NCBI RefSeq assembly: GCF_041361465.1
Contig: NZ_JBGKAC010000001.1
Span: forward strand, 1,488,001 to 1,552,000
Direction: 5' to 3'
From: Halobaculum sp. MBLA0143
Lineage (GTDB): Archaea; Halobacteriota; Halobacteria; Halobacteriales; Haloferacaceae
Length of the DNA: 64,000 nucleotides
Positions within the stretch are counted from its first letter, which is position 1. Each line of letters begins with the position of its first letter. The notes beneath the pieces were generated by a model, which saw only the letters and a program-made list of their open reading frames with translations, was not told the origin of the DNA and made no database searches. The position numbers and the translations under genes were made by a program. Shown one piece after another: positions 8,721-16,964 of this stretch.

Positions 8721-9101
8721 TCACTCCGCCAGCGTCCGTTCGAGCGCGGTCGCCGTCTCCTCCGAGCGGCGGAGAGTCAGCGTCTCGGCGGTGACGAACA
8801 CCCCCTCGTCGTCGCCCGTCACGCGGACGAGACTACCCTGGTCGAACACACGGACGCTGTAGGCGTACGCCCCCAGCTCCGAGTCACCGTACGCCGCCGT
8901 CGTCTGGAACCCCTGGCGTGCCATCTCCACGAACCCGCTGAGGTCGGCGTCCGGCTCCAGGTCAGACCGGAGGTACACCTGTTCGAACGCTCCCGGGGTG
9001 AAGTACGTCAGACTGCGGAGCCTGTCGCCGAGCCCGGTGCGGGCGGCGGCCGTCAGCGTCGTCGCGCGCTCGGGGTCGAGCAGTTCCCTGTCTCTCTGCA
9101 T
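8721..9101 (-). CDS. Haloarchaeal conserved protein, unknown
   Basis: 126 residues from the ATG at 9101 (MQRDRELLDPERA); an in-frame ATG 30 nt further up gives an unlike extension. The protein is soluble and alpha/beta in look: a helical N-terminus, a TYFTPGAFEQVYLRSDLE segment, then two beta-rich stretches (GAYAYSVRVFDQGSLVRV, VFVTAETLTL). Similar stand-alone proteins occur in other haloarchaea, but I know no function. It lies 70 bp upstream of the isomerase gene on the same strand. Confidence 0.65.
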   Translation of the reverse strand: MQRDRELLDPERATTLTAAARTGLGDRLRSLTYFTPGAFEQVYLRSDLEPDADLSGFVEMARQGFQTTAAYGDSELGAYAYSVRVFDQGSLVRVTGDDEGVFVTAETLTLRRSEETATALERTLAE

Positions 9102-9233
9102 GCGTACTGGTGACACGTACCACAGACACACCAGGTTTCCGGTGGTGACGGCCGTATCCTGTCACGTCGCTGCCAATTTCACGCCACGAGGCTCGCCACA
9201 GAACGTATATCGCTGCGCGAACAGGATTGGAGT

Positions 9234-9578
9234 ATGGACGACAGTGTCCCCACGACTGACCGCTCCACCCCGCTGGGTGTCACGGTGTTGGCACTGCTGG
9301 GGATCGGTGCCGGCGTCCTCCAACTGCTGGGCGGGCTGGGCTCGTTCGGGTTCGGCCCCGTCGGCCTGCTCGGCGGCACGCTCGGTGTCGCGTTCGCGCT
9401 CGGACAGATCGCCACGCTCGTCGCTCTCCTCCGGCTCCGGCGGTGGGCGCTCGTCGTCACGCTGGTCGTGGTCGGGCTGAGCGCCGTCGCCTCACTCCTC
9501 TCCGTCCAACTACTGGCGCTGTTGTTCGACGGGATCGTCGCCGCCTACCTCCTGTCCGTCGCCGACCGGTTCGACTGA
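9234..9578 (+). CDS. Small integral membrane protein (four helices), unknown
   Basis: 114 residues, of which about 90 are hydrophobic and glycine-rich, making three or four transmembrane helices (LGVTVLALLGIGAGVLQLLG; VGLLGGTLGVAFALGQIATL; RWALVVTLVVVGLSAVASLL; LLALLFDGIVAAYLLSV). No charged catalytic residues appear in the helices. Not assigned to a family. It may be transcribed with the small membrane protein at 9712. Confidence 0.65.
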   Translation: MDDSVPTTDRSTPLGVTVLALLGIGAGVLQLLGGLGSFGFGPVGLLGGTLGVAFALGQIATLVALLRLRRWALVVTLVVVGLSAVASLLSVQLLALLFDGIVAAYLLSVADRFD

Positions 9579-9582
9579 CGCC

Positions 9583-9630
9583 GTCGGCGTGGGTCAGTCG
9601 TCGGCGTGGGCCAGTCGTCGGCGTCGGGCC
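9583..9630. repeat. 17-bp tandem repeat, 2.7 copies
   Basis: GTCGGCGTGGGTCAGTC at 9583-9599 is repeated with one change at 9600-9616 and partly again from 9617. It starts just after the stop codon of the 9234-9578 gene. Confidence 0.8.
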
Positions 9631-9711
9631 CGCTGGAACCCAGTTCGCACCGTCTCTGGAGTCGTGACACGCCGGAAAGTTGAACAGCGCCGCCGCACAT
9701 CCCGTGAGAAC

Positions 9712-9966
9712 ATGGGACGAGCGCTCGACTCGTTCAGAGCCGGGGTCGACCGGCTGGACCACTGGACTGGTGGTAACGGCGACACTGTGGTGTTCGCCAC
9801 GCTGGGGCTCCTCCTGTACGTGGCCGAGGTCGTGACCGGCTCGGACCCGGCGTGGTACTTCGCGGCGCCGTTCGTCGCCCTCCTCGTGGCCGCGTTCGAA
9901 CGCCCGCTCCTGCGACGCTACCGGTCGTGGTCACAGCCGAGCGAACGTCGTCACGAAGGTGGTTGA
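9712..9966 (+). CDS. Small two-helix membrane protein, unknown
   Basis: 84 residues from the ATG at 9712; the open frame extends 123 nt upstream but that part has no haloarchaeal composition. A polar N-terminus (RALDSFRAGVDRLDHW) leads into two hydrophobic helices (VVFATLGLLLYVAEVV and WYFAAPFVALLVAAFE), then a basic tail. Family unknown. Confidence 0.6.
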   Translation: MGRALDSFRAGVDRLDHWTGGNGDTVVFATLGLLLYVAEVVTGSDPAWYFAAPFVALLVAAFERPLLRRYRSWSQPSERRHEGG

Positions 9967-10014
9967 TGCGACGAGACCGGGAGAGACCGAGACCGCCCGA
10001 CGGAGCCGCCGGCG

Positions 10015-11088
10015 TCAGTCGGCCGTCGGCGTCGGCGTCGCCACGTCGATCTCGCCCGCGTCGAGCCGTTCCTCGACGTTCCGGGCAGCCTCTACGAGGT
10101 TCTCCATCTTCCCGTAGGCGATCTCCCGCGGGAGCAGCTTCAGCCCGCAGTCCGGCGAGACGGTGAGCTTCTCCGGCGGGACGATCTCGAAGCCGTGTTC
10201 GATGTTGGCTTCGATCTCCGCGACGGACTCCACCTCGGCCGTGTGGGCGTCCACGACGCCGAGCGCGAGGTCCGGCGCGAAGTTCCCGTCGGCGAACACC
10301 TCGACCTGTTCGTAGTCCCCGTTACACAGCTCCACGTCGAACTCGTCGACCGGGAACTCGTTGATCTCCGGGTAGATCCGCGAGTAGTCCCCGTAACAGA
10401 CGTGGAGGCCGATCCGAACCTCCTCGGGGATGCCGTCGACGATCCGTTCCAGCGCCTCGCCGACGATAGCGTGGTCGTCGACGTGTTGGGCCAGCGCCGG
10501 CTCGTCGATCTGGACGTAGCGAGCGCCCGCCTCGACGAGTCGTTCGACTTCGTGGTTGACGAGGTCGGCGAGCTCGTAGGTCAGCTCCGCAGTGCTGTCG
10601 TACTGTTCGTCGAAGGCCCACCGGGCGAGCGTGTACGGGCCCGTGATCGGCACCTTCACGGGGCGCTGGGCCACCTCGTCGACGAACTCGAACTCGTCGA
10701 CGAGCCACGGCTCCGCGTACCCCACCTCGTCGACGACGGACGGCTTCCGGAAGGTGTTGTGTCCCCACACCTTCACGGGTCCGTTGAACTCGTAGCCGTC
10801 GATCCGTTCGGCGAAGTACTCCACCATCTCGTTGCGCCGCACCTCGCCGTCGACGACCACGTCCAAGCCGGCGCGTTCGTGTTCGTTCGTGACGATCCGC
10901 GCGGCGTCGTCTTTCGCCTCCGCCCAGTCGGACTCGCCGAACCGGGTCTCGTCGTCCTCGAACTGGTCGCGGGCGCGATTCAGCCACGTCGGCTTCTTGT
11001 ACGACCCCACGACGGTGGTCATGAGGAAGTGGTCGTTCGGGTGGTTCGTCGGGCGGAACTGTTCGCGGTTCTCGGGGTTGCGGCTCAT
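10015..11088 (-). CDS. metE: Methionine synthase, core MetE type (catalytic partner)
   Basis: 357-residue cobalamin-independent methionine synthase consisting only of the C-terminal catalytic barrel. The zinc ligands of MetE are all present with exact family spacing: His229 and Cys231 (LHVCYGDY), Glu253 (VELCN) and Cys314 (SPDCGLK). It transfers a methyl group to the zinc-bound thiol of homocysteine. Archaeal core MetE proteins are known to lack the N-terminal half and some use non-folate methyl donors. Its start overlaps the stop of the upstream metE-like gene by 4 nt, so the two are translationally coupled and probably work together. The same window encodes B12 genes, so methionine synthesis here does not depend on cobalamin. 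Confidence 0.9.
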   Translation of the reverse strand: MSRNPENREQFRPTNHPNDHFLMTTVVGSYKKPTWLNRARDQFEDDETRFGESDWAEAKDDAARIVTNEHERAGLDVVVDGEVRRNEMVEYFAERIDGYEFNGPVKVWGHNTFRKPSVVDEVGYAEPWLVDEFEFVDEVAQRPVKVPITGPYTLARWAFDEQYDSTAELTYELADLVNHEVERLVEAGARYVQIDEPALAQHVDDHAIVGEALERIVDGIPEEVRIGLHVCYGDYSRIYPEINEFPVDEFDVELCNGDYEQVEVFADGNFAPDLALGVVDAHTAEVESVAEIEANIEHGFEIVPPEKLTVSPDCGLKLLPREIAYGKMENLVEAARNVEERLDAGEIDVATPTPTAD

Positions 11089-12182
11089 GCTGTCACCTCC
11101 GTCTCCAGGCGCTCGCGCGCCAGTTCGACGCCGTCTGCCAGCGCCGTCAGCTTCTCCCGGTGACGGTTCACCGGGAGGTAGAACGTCTCCGTGTTCTGTG
11201 AGACGTACGTCGTCTCGAAGTCGGCCTGTGGCGTCTGGTCGTGGACCCAGGCGACCCGGTCGGCGACGGTCTCCGAGTCCTCGACGAGCGTGTTCTGGCC
11301 GTCGACCAGCCCCAGCGCCACGTCGTCAGTCGCGCCGTACTCGTTGATACAGTACCGGTTCGCCTCGCGGTCGGCGGCGACGAAGTCGAAGCCGACGGCG
11401 TCGATGTCCGCGTCCAGGAGGTGGGCGTACGGTTTCTCCTCGAACGCCGCCCAGTAGCTGTCGACCACTACGTCGGCGTCCGTGGCCGACGCGACCGTGT
11501 CGATGGCCGCGCTGGCGCGCTCGTCGACCCCGTCGCCGGGCGGGTTCACGACGTAGCTCGGCTCCGCCAGGAACAACGTCCCGTGGGCCGGGAACGACGC
11601 GATCTCGTCGGCCAGAAGCTCCGCGACCGCCGCCAGCAACTCCGCGTCGTCGTCGTAGTACTCGTCCGTCGCCAGGTCGGCCAGCGTGTACGGCCCCGGG
11701 AGCACGGCCTGGAGGCTGGCTGCGGTGTCGCCGTCGAACGCCGGCACCTGGCCGTCGGGCGTGTCGAACGCCGTCTCCTCGTCCAACAGCTCCGTCGCGG
11801 CCGTCAACTCCGCGCCCACGTCGCCCGACGCCGACAGTTCGTCGACGATCCGTGGGTCGCGGTAGAAGTTGTTGTTGTCGTAGTACCGGACGATGCCACC
11901 CGTCTCCACCCCGTCGGCGAGGACGAGTGGGTGCGCGAGCATGTCGTCCCAGCGGAGCTGTCCCTCCACGATCCGATCCAACCCGGCTGCGACCTGGTCG
12001 GCGATCACCGTCTCGCGTGCCGTCTCGTAGGCGGCCGCGACCGCCTCCCCCTCGTCGCCGGAGATCAGGTCACCCTTCTGGTGGCCCTTCAGCTCCGACA
12101 GCTCTCGTTTCGCAGGATCCGGAAGCGGGTACAGTCCCGCCGTCGTCGCGACGATGTTCGTCATCGACAGTCGCTTCGGCAT
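11085..12182 (-). CDS. MetE-like protein, N-terminal-type partner without zinc ligands
   Basis: 365 residues with the MetE/UROD-like barrel (LPGPYTLADLATDEYY motif, residues ~145-160) but without the His-x-Cys and later Cys ligands seen in its neighbour. It is therefore unlikely to bind the catalytic zinc. It probably corresponds to the MetE half that binds the methyl carrier, or a regulatory partner of the downstream catalytic protein. The 4-nt overlap supports a 1:1 complex. The start at 12182 is favoured over an in-frame ATG 18 nt further in because a TATA box (TTTTATG, 12209-12215) stands about 27 nt upstream. Similar paired genes occur in other haloarchaea. Confidence 0.75.
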   Translation of the reverse strand: MPKRLSMTNIVATTAGLYPLPDPAKRELSELKGHQKGDLISGDEGEAVAAAYETARETVIADQVAAGLDRIVEGQLRWDDMLAHPLVLADGVETGGIVRYYDNNNFYRDPRIVDELSASGDVGAELTAATELLDEETAFDTPDGQVPAFDGDTAASLQAVLPGPYTLADLATDEYYDDDAELLAAVAELLADEIASFPAHGTLFLAEPSYVVNPPGDGVDERASAAIDTVASATDADVVVDSYWAAFEEKPYAHLLDADIDAVGFDFVAADREANRYCINEYGATDDVALGLVDGQNTLVEDSETVADRVAWVHDQTPQADFETTYVSQNTETFYLPVNRHREKLTALADGVELARERLETEVTA

Positions 12183-12208
12183 GCCCGTTCATAATACTGG
12201 CGAGTCTG

Positions 12209-12215
12209 TTTTATG
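12209..12215 (-). promoter_or_regulatory. TATA box of the metE pair
   Basis: On the minus strand this reads CATAAAA and is 27-33 nt upstream of the ATG at 12182, fitting a nearly leaderless mRNA. Confidence 0.5.
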
Positions 12216-12344
12216 CACTTGGGTTATCAATCTCCGTCGGCCCCCTGATCGGTCGGGGACGCCCACTCTCGCGTTCCCGAGAGCGACCATGGTCAAAAAC
12301 GACTTTCTCTGTGTTAGTGTTTTGCACAGAAAGAGTTGTCTGAG

Positions 12345-12354
12345 TTTTATAAGA
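12345..12354 (+). promoter_or_regulatory. TATA box of the Tat-exported protein gene
   Basis: TTTTATAAGA lies in an AT-rich patch (12290-12420). Transcription would start near 12375, placing the ATG at 12400 inside the transcript and supporting it as the original start of the Tat signal peptide. Confidence 0.5.
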
Positions 12355-12399
12355 TAAACTTTGAAAATACGCAACCACACGTCTGATCTGCGTCCAATC

Positions 12400-12483
12400 A
12401 TGGAGCGAGACACAGAGCACAACACGGAGTAGAGCGCATCAAGACGGAAGGTACTGGCAGCTTCGTCGAGTGTCGGCGCGGCC
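12400..12483 (+). pseudogene. Tat signal peptide region interrupted by in-frame TAG
   Basis: From the ATG at 12400 the frame reads ten codons (MERDTEHNTE), then TAG at 12430-12432, then S-A-S-R-R-K-V-L-A-A-S-S-S-V-G-A-A and directly on into the long open frame at 12484. S-R-R-K-V-L is a twin-arginine motif followed by a hydrophobic core ending in A-A-A, so this is clearly a Tat signal. No ATG, GTG or TTG occurs in frame between the TAG and the twin arginine. As written, the export signal cannot be translated together with the mature protein unless the stop is read through or translation begins at CTG 12454, which would lose the twin arginine. Either a nonsense mutation or a base error. Confidence 0.7.
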
Positions 12484-13332
12484 ATGTTCGGCTACGGCGG
12501 CGTCGTCGGGACGGCCGCCGCGGACGACGGCACGGCCCGCGGGAGCCACCCGACGCCGGAGGAGTTCGCACAGAGCCTCCGAGAGTTGGACCACATCGGT
12601 ATCAGACGGCAGTACGACGGCCGTCTCAATCGGGACGCGATCTCGTCGGTCAGCGAGCTCGACACGTCCGTCACACCCGGTCGCGGCCACCCGGACGTCT
12701 ACTTCGGCGAGTTCAAGAACGCACAGACGCCGTCGGGCGACTACTTCAGCGTGTCCGACAACGCCTTCGAGGCCGACTCGAACACGGTGCCCGTCAGCGT
12801 CAACGAGGACGATGTCAGCAGCGACTTCGTCAGCTTCGGGCAGAAGATCGGCTGTGCAACCCTGGACCTCGGATGGATCACCGAGCGACTGTGTGTGTCC
12901 ATCCAGGTCGGTGTCAACCTGGAGTTCCTGGGTGACGACAAGATCGGCGGGAAGCTGTACGCCGACTTCGTCTTCAAGCACCCGAGCAGCGGTGCCCAGG
13001 TGACGGTCTCGCCCGCCGGGTTCGGTATCTACGCCGACCTCGACAATCCGCTGGGGATCTGTCTCAGTCCGACGTTCCGGGCACCCGGTCCGATCCCGGG
13101 CAAGATCGACTCGGAGATCTGCTTCGACTACACGTTCACCGTCCAAGGCGACGACCTCAAGATGGGGTTCGAGTTCAGCAAGCTCGAGGTGTGTGTCGAG
13201 GACGACACCTTCTGTGTCGACATCCTCACGTTCAGCTTCGGCTTCCAGTTCAAGGTCGCCGACGTGAGCGACGTGCCGTTCCTGACGCGCGGCGGCGTGT
13301 CACCCGAGACTCCGCCAGGGTTAGACACCTGA
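12484..13332 (+). CDS. Exported Cys-containing protein of unknown function (mature part)
   Basis: 282 codons from the ATG at 12484 to the stop, but this ATG lies inside the hydrophobic core of a Tat signal, so it is probably not the true start (see 12400-12483). Cleavage would follow the AAA near residue 14. The mature part is beta-rich with alternating polar and hydrophobic residues and about seven cysteines (e.g. GCATLDLG, ERLCVSIQV, LGICLSP, EICFDYTF, VCVEDDTFC). This suggests a disulfide-stabilised cell-surface or secreted domain. I recognise no family. Codon use is like the neighbours, so the body has not decayed. A T-run at 13372-13377 follows. Confidence 0.6.
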   Translation: MFGYGGVVGTAAADDGTARGSHPTPEEFAQSLRELDHIGIRRQYDGRLNRDAISSVSELDTSVTPGRGHPDVYFGEFKNAQTPSGDYFSVSDNAFEADSNTVPVSVNEDDVSSDFVSFGQKIGCATLDLGWITERLCVSIQVGVNLEFLGDDKIGGKLYADFVFKHPSSGAQVTVSPAGFGIYADLDNPLGICLSPTFRAPGPIPGKIDSEICFDYTFTVQGDDLKMGFEFSKLEVCVEDDTFCVDILTFSFGFQFKVADVSDVPFLTRGGVSPETPPGLDT

Positions 13333-13371
13333 CTGCCACACCGGTCGCGGCGTAACGACCCACAGGCACGC

Positions 13372-13377
13372 TTTTTT
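13372..13377 (+). terminator. T-run terminator after the exported protein gene
   Basis: Six consecutive T in a GC-rich context, 40 nt after the stop codon at 13332, as in archaeal oligo-T termination. Confidence 0.45.
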
Positions 13378-13405
13378 GCTCGCGGACACACCCGGAGCCG
13401 CTCGC

Positions 13406-14815
13406 TCACTCGACGTCGACGCGCGTCTGCGGGACACCCTGCCGCCACATCCACCTGAACACGACGAGCGACAACGGCGACCCGAACGCGACGAGAAACA
13501 CCGCGGCCGACGGCGCTCGTGTGAGCGTCCAGCCCGCGGCGGTGACGACACCGACGGCGAGCCCGACCGTCGCCCCGACCGCGCGCCAGTCGAGCCGTCC
13601 GAGGCTCGCCGCTGCAACCGGAAGCTCGAACGCCTCGACGGCCCGTTCGTACTCTTCGACGTGCGTAATCTCGTGGTCGTACTCCGCGCCGAGCGGTCTG
13701 ATCGTGAACGTCCGAGTGTCGAACAGTCGGTCGGCGAGGTGTCGACTGCGCAGTTCCACGCGCTGGAGTTCATCGACAGGCACCGACCACTGTGGCGTCT
13801 CCGTGAGTTCGTCGTACGCGATGATCGTGTCGCCGCGTCGCTGGTACGCCAGCGTCCCGTGGGTGAGCCAGTACTCGACGGCTCTCAGCCCGACCACGAG
13901 CGCCGGACCGAGACCGAAACAGGCCAGCGCGACGAGCGGGCCGGCCGCGGACGCACGGGTGAGCGCGCCCCAGACGAGAGCGAACCCCGGGAGGAACTTT
14001 ATTGCCGGCTCCACCCCTCGCCAGAGCGCGGCAGCGACGACGGCACGGCCGTTCGGTCGGACCACGGCTGTCGGCACCGTCTTCGGCACCGACACCGGCG
14101 GAAGCTCGCCCGGCTCTCGGTCGTCGCCGGTGAGCGACTCGCCACGGTAGCTCAGCCACTCGCCGTACAGCTTCACCGCCGCGAACACGACCACCGCACC
14201 GGTCGGACCGACACCGCTTGCGACCAGGAACACCGCCGCAGCCACGCCCGCCTCACCCGTCGCCGCTTCGACCACATCCTGGGGCGTGACTGTCTCGTAC
14301 TGGCGCTCGCGGAAGTACTGCCGTTCGATCACGGCGACGTGCGAGACGACCAGCGAGACGGTGCTCGCGGCGACGGTCGGCTCGGTCAGCGTCGCCAACA
14401 CGTCGACGGACTGCCCGAGCACGGCGACGAACACGGCCGACAGTGTCACTACAGTCCCGAACCACCCCGTCACGAACGAGGCGTTCCGGGGGTACACCGG
14501 CGGGAGCCAGTCGACGACCCCCACGCTCCCGCGCCGACGATTCAGCTCGCTCGGCCCGACGGAGGTGCCCTCCCGGTCGTCCGACTTGAACCGGCCCGGC
14601 TCTTTGGGTCGGGTCAGCTCCTCGTAGTCCGGGGGCTGTGCGGCGAACAACGCCTTCAGGCCGGCGAACGGGACGGCGACGAGCAGTTCGACCACGTACA
14701 CGACAGCGAGCATCTCCGCGTCCCACCCGAGCGCGAACACCGCGGCCACCGGGAAGACGTTCGTCACGACGGTGACGAGAAACGGGACGGACGAACTCTC
14801 CGAACTCCCAGCCAT
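13406..14815 (-). CDS. Large membrane protein with PH-like C-terminal domain, unknown
   Basis: 469 residues from the ATG at 14815 (MAGSSESSSVPFLVTVVTN); an in-frame ATG seven codons further up is possible. About nine transmembrane segments make the first 340 residues, including an early PPDYEELTRPKEPGRF cytoplasmic loop. A soluble stretch (~355-430) of alternating strands (TLAYQRRGDTIIAYDEL, VPVDELQRVELRS, FTIRPLGAEYDHEITHV) looks like a bacterial PH domain. Two final helices end the protein. The first part resembles the DUF6498 type of membrane protein known from haloarchaea. Role unknown. It stands alone, downstream of mptE. Confidence 0.75.
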   Translation of the reverse strand: MAGSSESSSVPFLVTVVTNVFPVAAVFALGWDAEMLAVVYVVELLVAVPFAGLKALFAAQPPDYEELTRPKEPGRFKSDDREGTSVGPSELNRRRGSVGVVDWLPPVYPRNASFVTGWFGTVVTLSAVFVAVLGQSVDVLATLTEPTVAASTVSLVVSHVAVIERQYFRERQYETVTPQDVVEAATGEAGVAAAVFLVASGVGPTGAVVVFAAVKLYGEWLSYRGESLTGDDREPGELPPVSVPKTVPTAVVRPNGRAVVAAALWRGVEPAIKFLPGFALVWGALTRASAAGPLVALACFGLGPALVVGLRAVEYWLTHGTLAYQRRGDTIIAYDELTETPQWSVPVDELQRVELRSRHLADRLFDTRTFTIRPLGAEYDHEITHVEEYERAVEAFELPVAAASLGRLDWRAVGATVGLAVGVVTAAGWTLTRAPSAAVFLVAFGSPLSLVVFRWMWRQGVPQTRVDVE

Positions 14816-14868
14816 CAGTATACACGCACAGCACACGAATCAAAACAACGTCGATATTCGTCCGGCCG

Positions 14869-14922
14869 CCGTCACACGACCGGCTCGATCTGTCCCGCCA
14901 CCGTCACACGACCGGCTCGATC
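14869..14922. repeat. 22-bp direct repeat copying the 3' end of mptE
   Basis: CCGTCACACGACCGGCTCGA plus TC occurs at 14869-14890 and again at 14901-14922. The second copy contains the last codons and stop of mptE (minus strand); the first is a non-coding duplicate just beyond the stop. Confidence 0.85.
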
Positions 14923-15581
14923 CCGCTCCGGCGACCGTCCAGGACGGCGAACCGCTCGCCACGGCGCTCCTCCAGGTGTGCCAACAGCCGCTCGGCCCAG
15001 CGCAGTTTCCGGCGTTTCTCCGCGGTGACGCTCTCGTCGTCGAAGTCCCACCCGAGGAACTGGAGTCGTGTGGCCCCGAGTTCGTCCGCGAGGTACGCCG
15101 CCCGGTCGCCGTCCGTGAACCCCCCGGGGTTACAGACGGCGTCGGCGGGTGCGGCCTGTGTCGTCGCCAGGACGTGGTCGGCGTCGATCCGGGGGAGCCA
15201 CTCCGCGAGCAGATCCCGGTTGTCGCCGTGGGCGTGGACGGCGACCGGCTCCCCCCGGCCCGTCCGGTCGGCGACCGTCTCCGGGTTCTTGTCCAGGTCC
15301 GTCACCATCAGGTCGACCGTCACGCCGGCGTCGGCGAGCCGGTCGGTCGCCGTCGAGGCCGCGAACACCCAGTCGGCCTCCCGGGCGACGGCGACTTCCG
15401 ACTCCAACGAGGGCCCGGCACCGGCGACGGCGACCGTCTCCCCCTCGCAGGCGAGTCGGTCACGGTCGAACGGCTCCGCGACCGCCGCGAGCTCGTCGCG
15501 GGCGGTCTCGTCGCCGCCGCGACCGTAGCCGAAGTCGTCGAGGATCGACTCGTAGACGGGTTCCCAGTCGGCGTACTCCAT
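14904..15581 (-). CDS. mptE: 6-hydroxymethyl-7,8-dihydropterin pyrophosphokinase, archaeal MptE type
   Basis: 225 residues of the archaeal DUF115-type enzyme that activates 6-hydroxymethyldihydropterin with pyrophosphate from ATP, the step before dihydropteroate synthase. Conserved elements are VAGAGPSLE (about residues 52-60), the Asp-rich VDLMVTDLDKNPE, VHAHGDN, and FLGWDFDDES near the C-terminus. It is not homologous to bacterial FolK. folP lies 156 bp upstream on the same strand, so the two successive pathway enzymes are neighbours. Confidence 0.9.
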   Translation of the reverse strand: MEYADWEPVYESILDDFGYGRGGDETARDELAAVAEPFDRDRLACEGETVAVAGAGPSLESEVAVAREADWVFAASTATDRLADAGVTVDLMVTDLDKNPETVADRTGRGEPVAVHAHGDNRDLLAEWLPRIDADHVLATTQAAPADAVCNPGGFTDGDRAAYLADELGATRLQFLGWDFDDESVTAEKRRKLRWAERLLAHLEERRGERFAVLDGRRSGIEPVV

Positions 15582-15737
15582 CGTCCGTCACTCGGTCGGG
15601 CGAGACAAGAGCCTCCCGGTGTCGCCACTGGCGGTGTTCTGTACGGTACGGTGGCCGGAGTGGCACCCAAGTACCCCTACCCGTGGTGCCGTTCCGGCTT
15701 CACCGAGATAGTGTACCCGATTCGGTATAAGTTTTCC

Positions 15738-16877
15738 CTACTCTACCTCCCCGTCGAGACGCGAGGCGGCGACGGCGAGAGGGTCGTCACCCTCGACCCC
15801 CGCCGACAGTGCCGCGAGCCCGGCCGGCGAGCCGACGACGAGCGCCGCACCACCGTCGCCGGCGGGCGCGACCGTCGCGTCCGTCCCCGCGGCCGCCGCC
15901 CGGAGCCGGCCGACCGCCGTCGGCGACAGCCCGTCGAACTCGTACACTCGGGTCGCCGCCTCCTCGAGGGTCAGCGTGGCGTCGAGCCGGTCGGCGTGAC
16001 GCCCCGCCTCCGCCGGCGCCGTCGCGTCCAGCTCCTCGACGGTGATCTCCCCGGTCGCTCGGGTGCGGTCGCGGGCGAACTCCGCGCCCACGAGCGCCGC
16101 GTCCCGGGTCTCTGCCACGTCGTGGGTCCGGATCACGTGTGCGCCCCGCTCTACTGCCATCGAGGTGGCCGCCAGCGACACCGGCAGTGCTCCCTCCGTG
16201 TCCCGGCCGGCGATGGTCTTCAGGAAGCTCTTGCGGTTGATCGACACGAGCATCGGCCGGGCGTACCCCCGGAACTCCCGGAGCCGGCGGAACGTCTCCC
16301 GGTCGTCGGCGTGGGTCTTGGCCTCGCTCCAGCCGCCGAACGCCGGGTCGACGATCGTCTTGTCGGTGAACCCGTTCTGTGCGAGGGCGTCGTAGATCTC
16401 GTCGACGTCCTCGATGGCGCCCGGGCGCTCCAGATTCGGCGGCGACGCCATCTTCGACACCGCGGCGTCGTGGTCCCGGCACACCCGGGGCATCTCCGGG
16501 TCCGCGAACCCACAGATGTCGTTGACCATGTCGAACCCTCGCGAGAGTGCCTCGTCTGCCACCTCGTGGTAACGAGTCTCGATAGAGAACACGGCGTCGC
16601 CGGAGACGGACTCGATGGTCTGGATGGCCGTGTCCAGCCGTTCGAGCTCCTCGTCGGGGCCGAGCACGTCCAAGTCCTTGTTGGCGGACTCTAGCCCGAT
16701 GTCCACGATGTCTGCCCCCTCGTCGATCAGTTCCTCGTCGACGTACTGCGCCGCCTCCCCCGGGTCGTCGTAGACGCTCGGGTCGTACGGCGACTCCTCC
16801 GAGACGTTCAACACGCCCATGATCCGGGGCGGGTGGTCGTCGCCGATCGACAGTCCTGCCGCGTCGACTGTTCGCAT
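15738..16877 (-). CDS. folP: Dihydropteroate synthase-like enzyme with archaeal C-terminal domain
   Basis: 379 residues from the ATG at 16877 (MRTVDAAGLSIGDDHPPRIM). Residues ~20-30 carry the PRIMGVLNVSEESPY motif and then EGADIVDIGLESAN, the two pterin-binding signatures. DMVNDICGF and VSINRKSFL follow on the barrel. It couples the activated pterin to an aminobenzoate-type arylamine. The last ~100 residues (from about ITVEELDA) are an extra helical domain found in archaeal homologues and not in bacterial FolP. It is not fused to FolC as in some haloarchaea. The divergent pilin gene starts 88 bp away. Confidence 0.85.
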   Translation of the reverse strand: MRTVDAAGLSIGDDHPPRIMGVLNVSEESPYDPSVYDDPGEAAQYVDEELIDEGADIVDIGLESANKDLDVLGPDEELERLDTAIQTIESVSGDAVFSIETRYHEVADEALSRGFDMVNDICGFADPEMPRVCRDHDAAVSKMASPPNLERPGAIEDVDEIYDALAQNGFTDKTIVDPAFGGWSEAKTHADDRETFRRLREFRGYARPMLVSINRKSFLKTIAGRDTEGALPVSLAATSMAVERGAHVIRTHDVAETRDAALVGAEFARDRTRATGEITVEELDATAPAEAGRHADRLDATLTLEEAATRVYEFDGLSPTAVGRLRAAAAGTDATVAPAGDGGAALVVGSPAGLAALSAGVEGDDPLAVAASRLDGEVE

Positions 16878-16964
16878 ACGGTGTGAGTCGACCCGAGCGG
16901 ACATATGCACCCCGGTATCGACCGCGACCCTTAAGTTCTGTTTCGCCGATACAGTATCGAAACC

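Noticed and set aside
12430-12432. Pyrrolysine or other recoding of TAG
   Set aside because: TAG ends several other genes in the window and no Pyl genes are present; mutation or base error is simpler.
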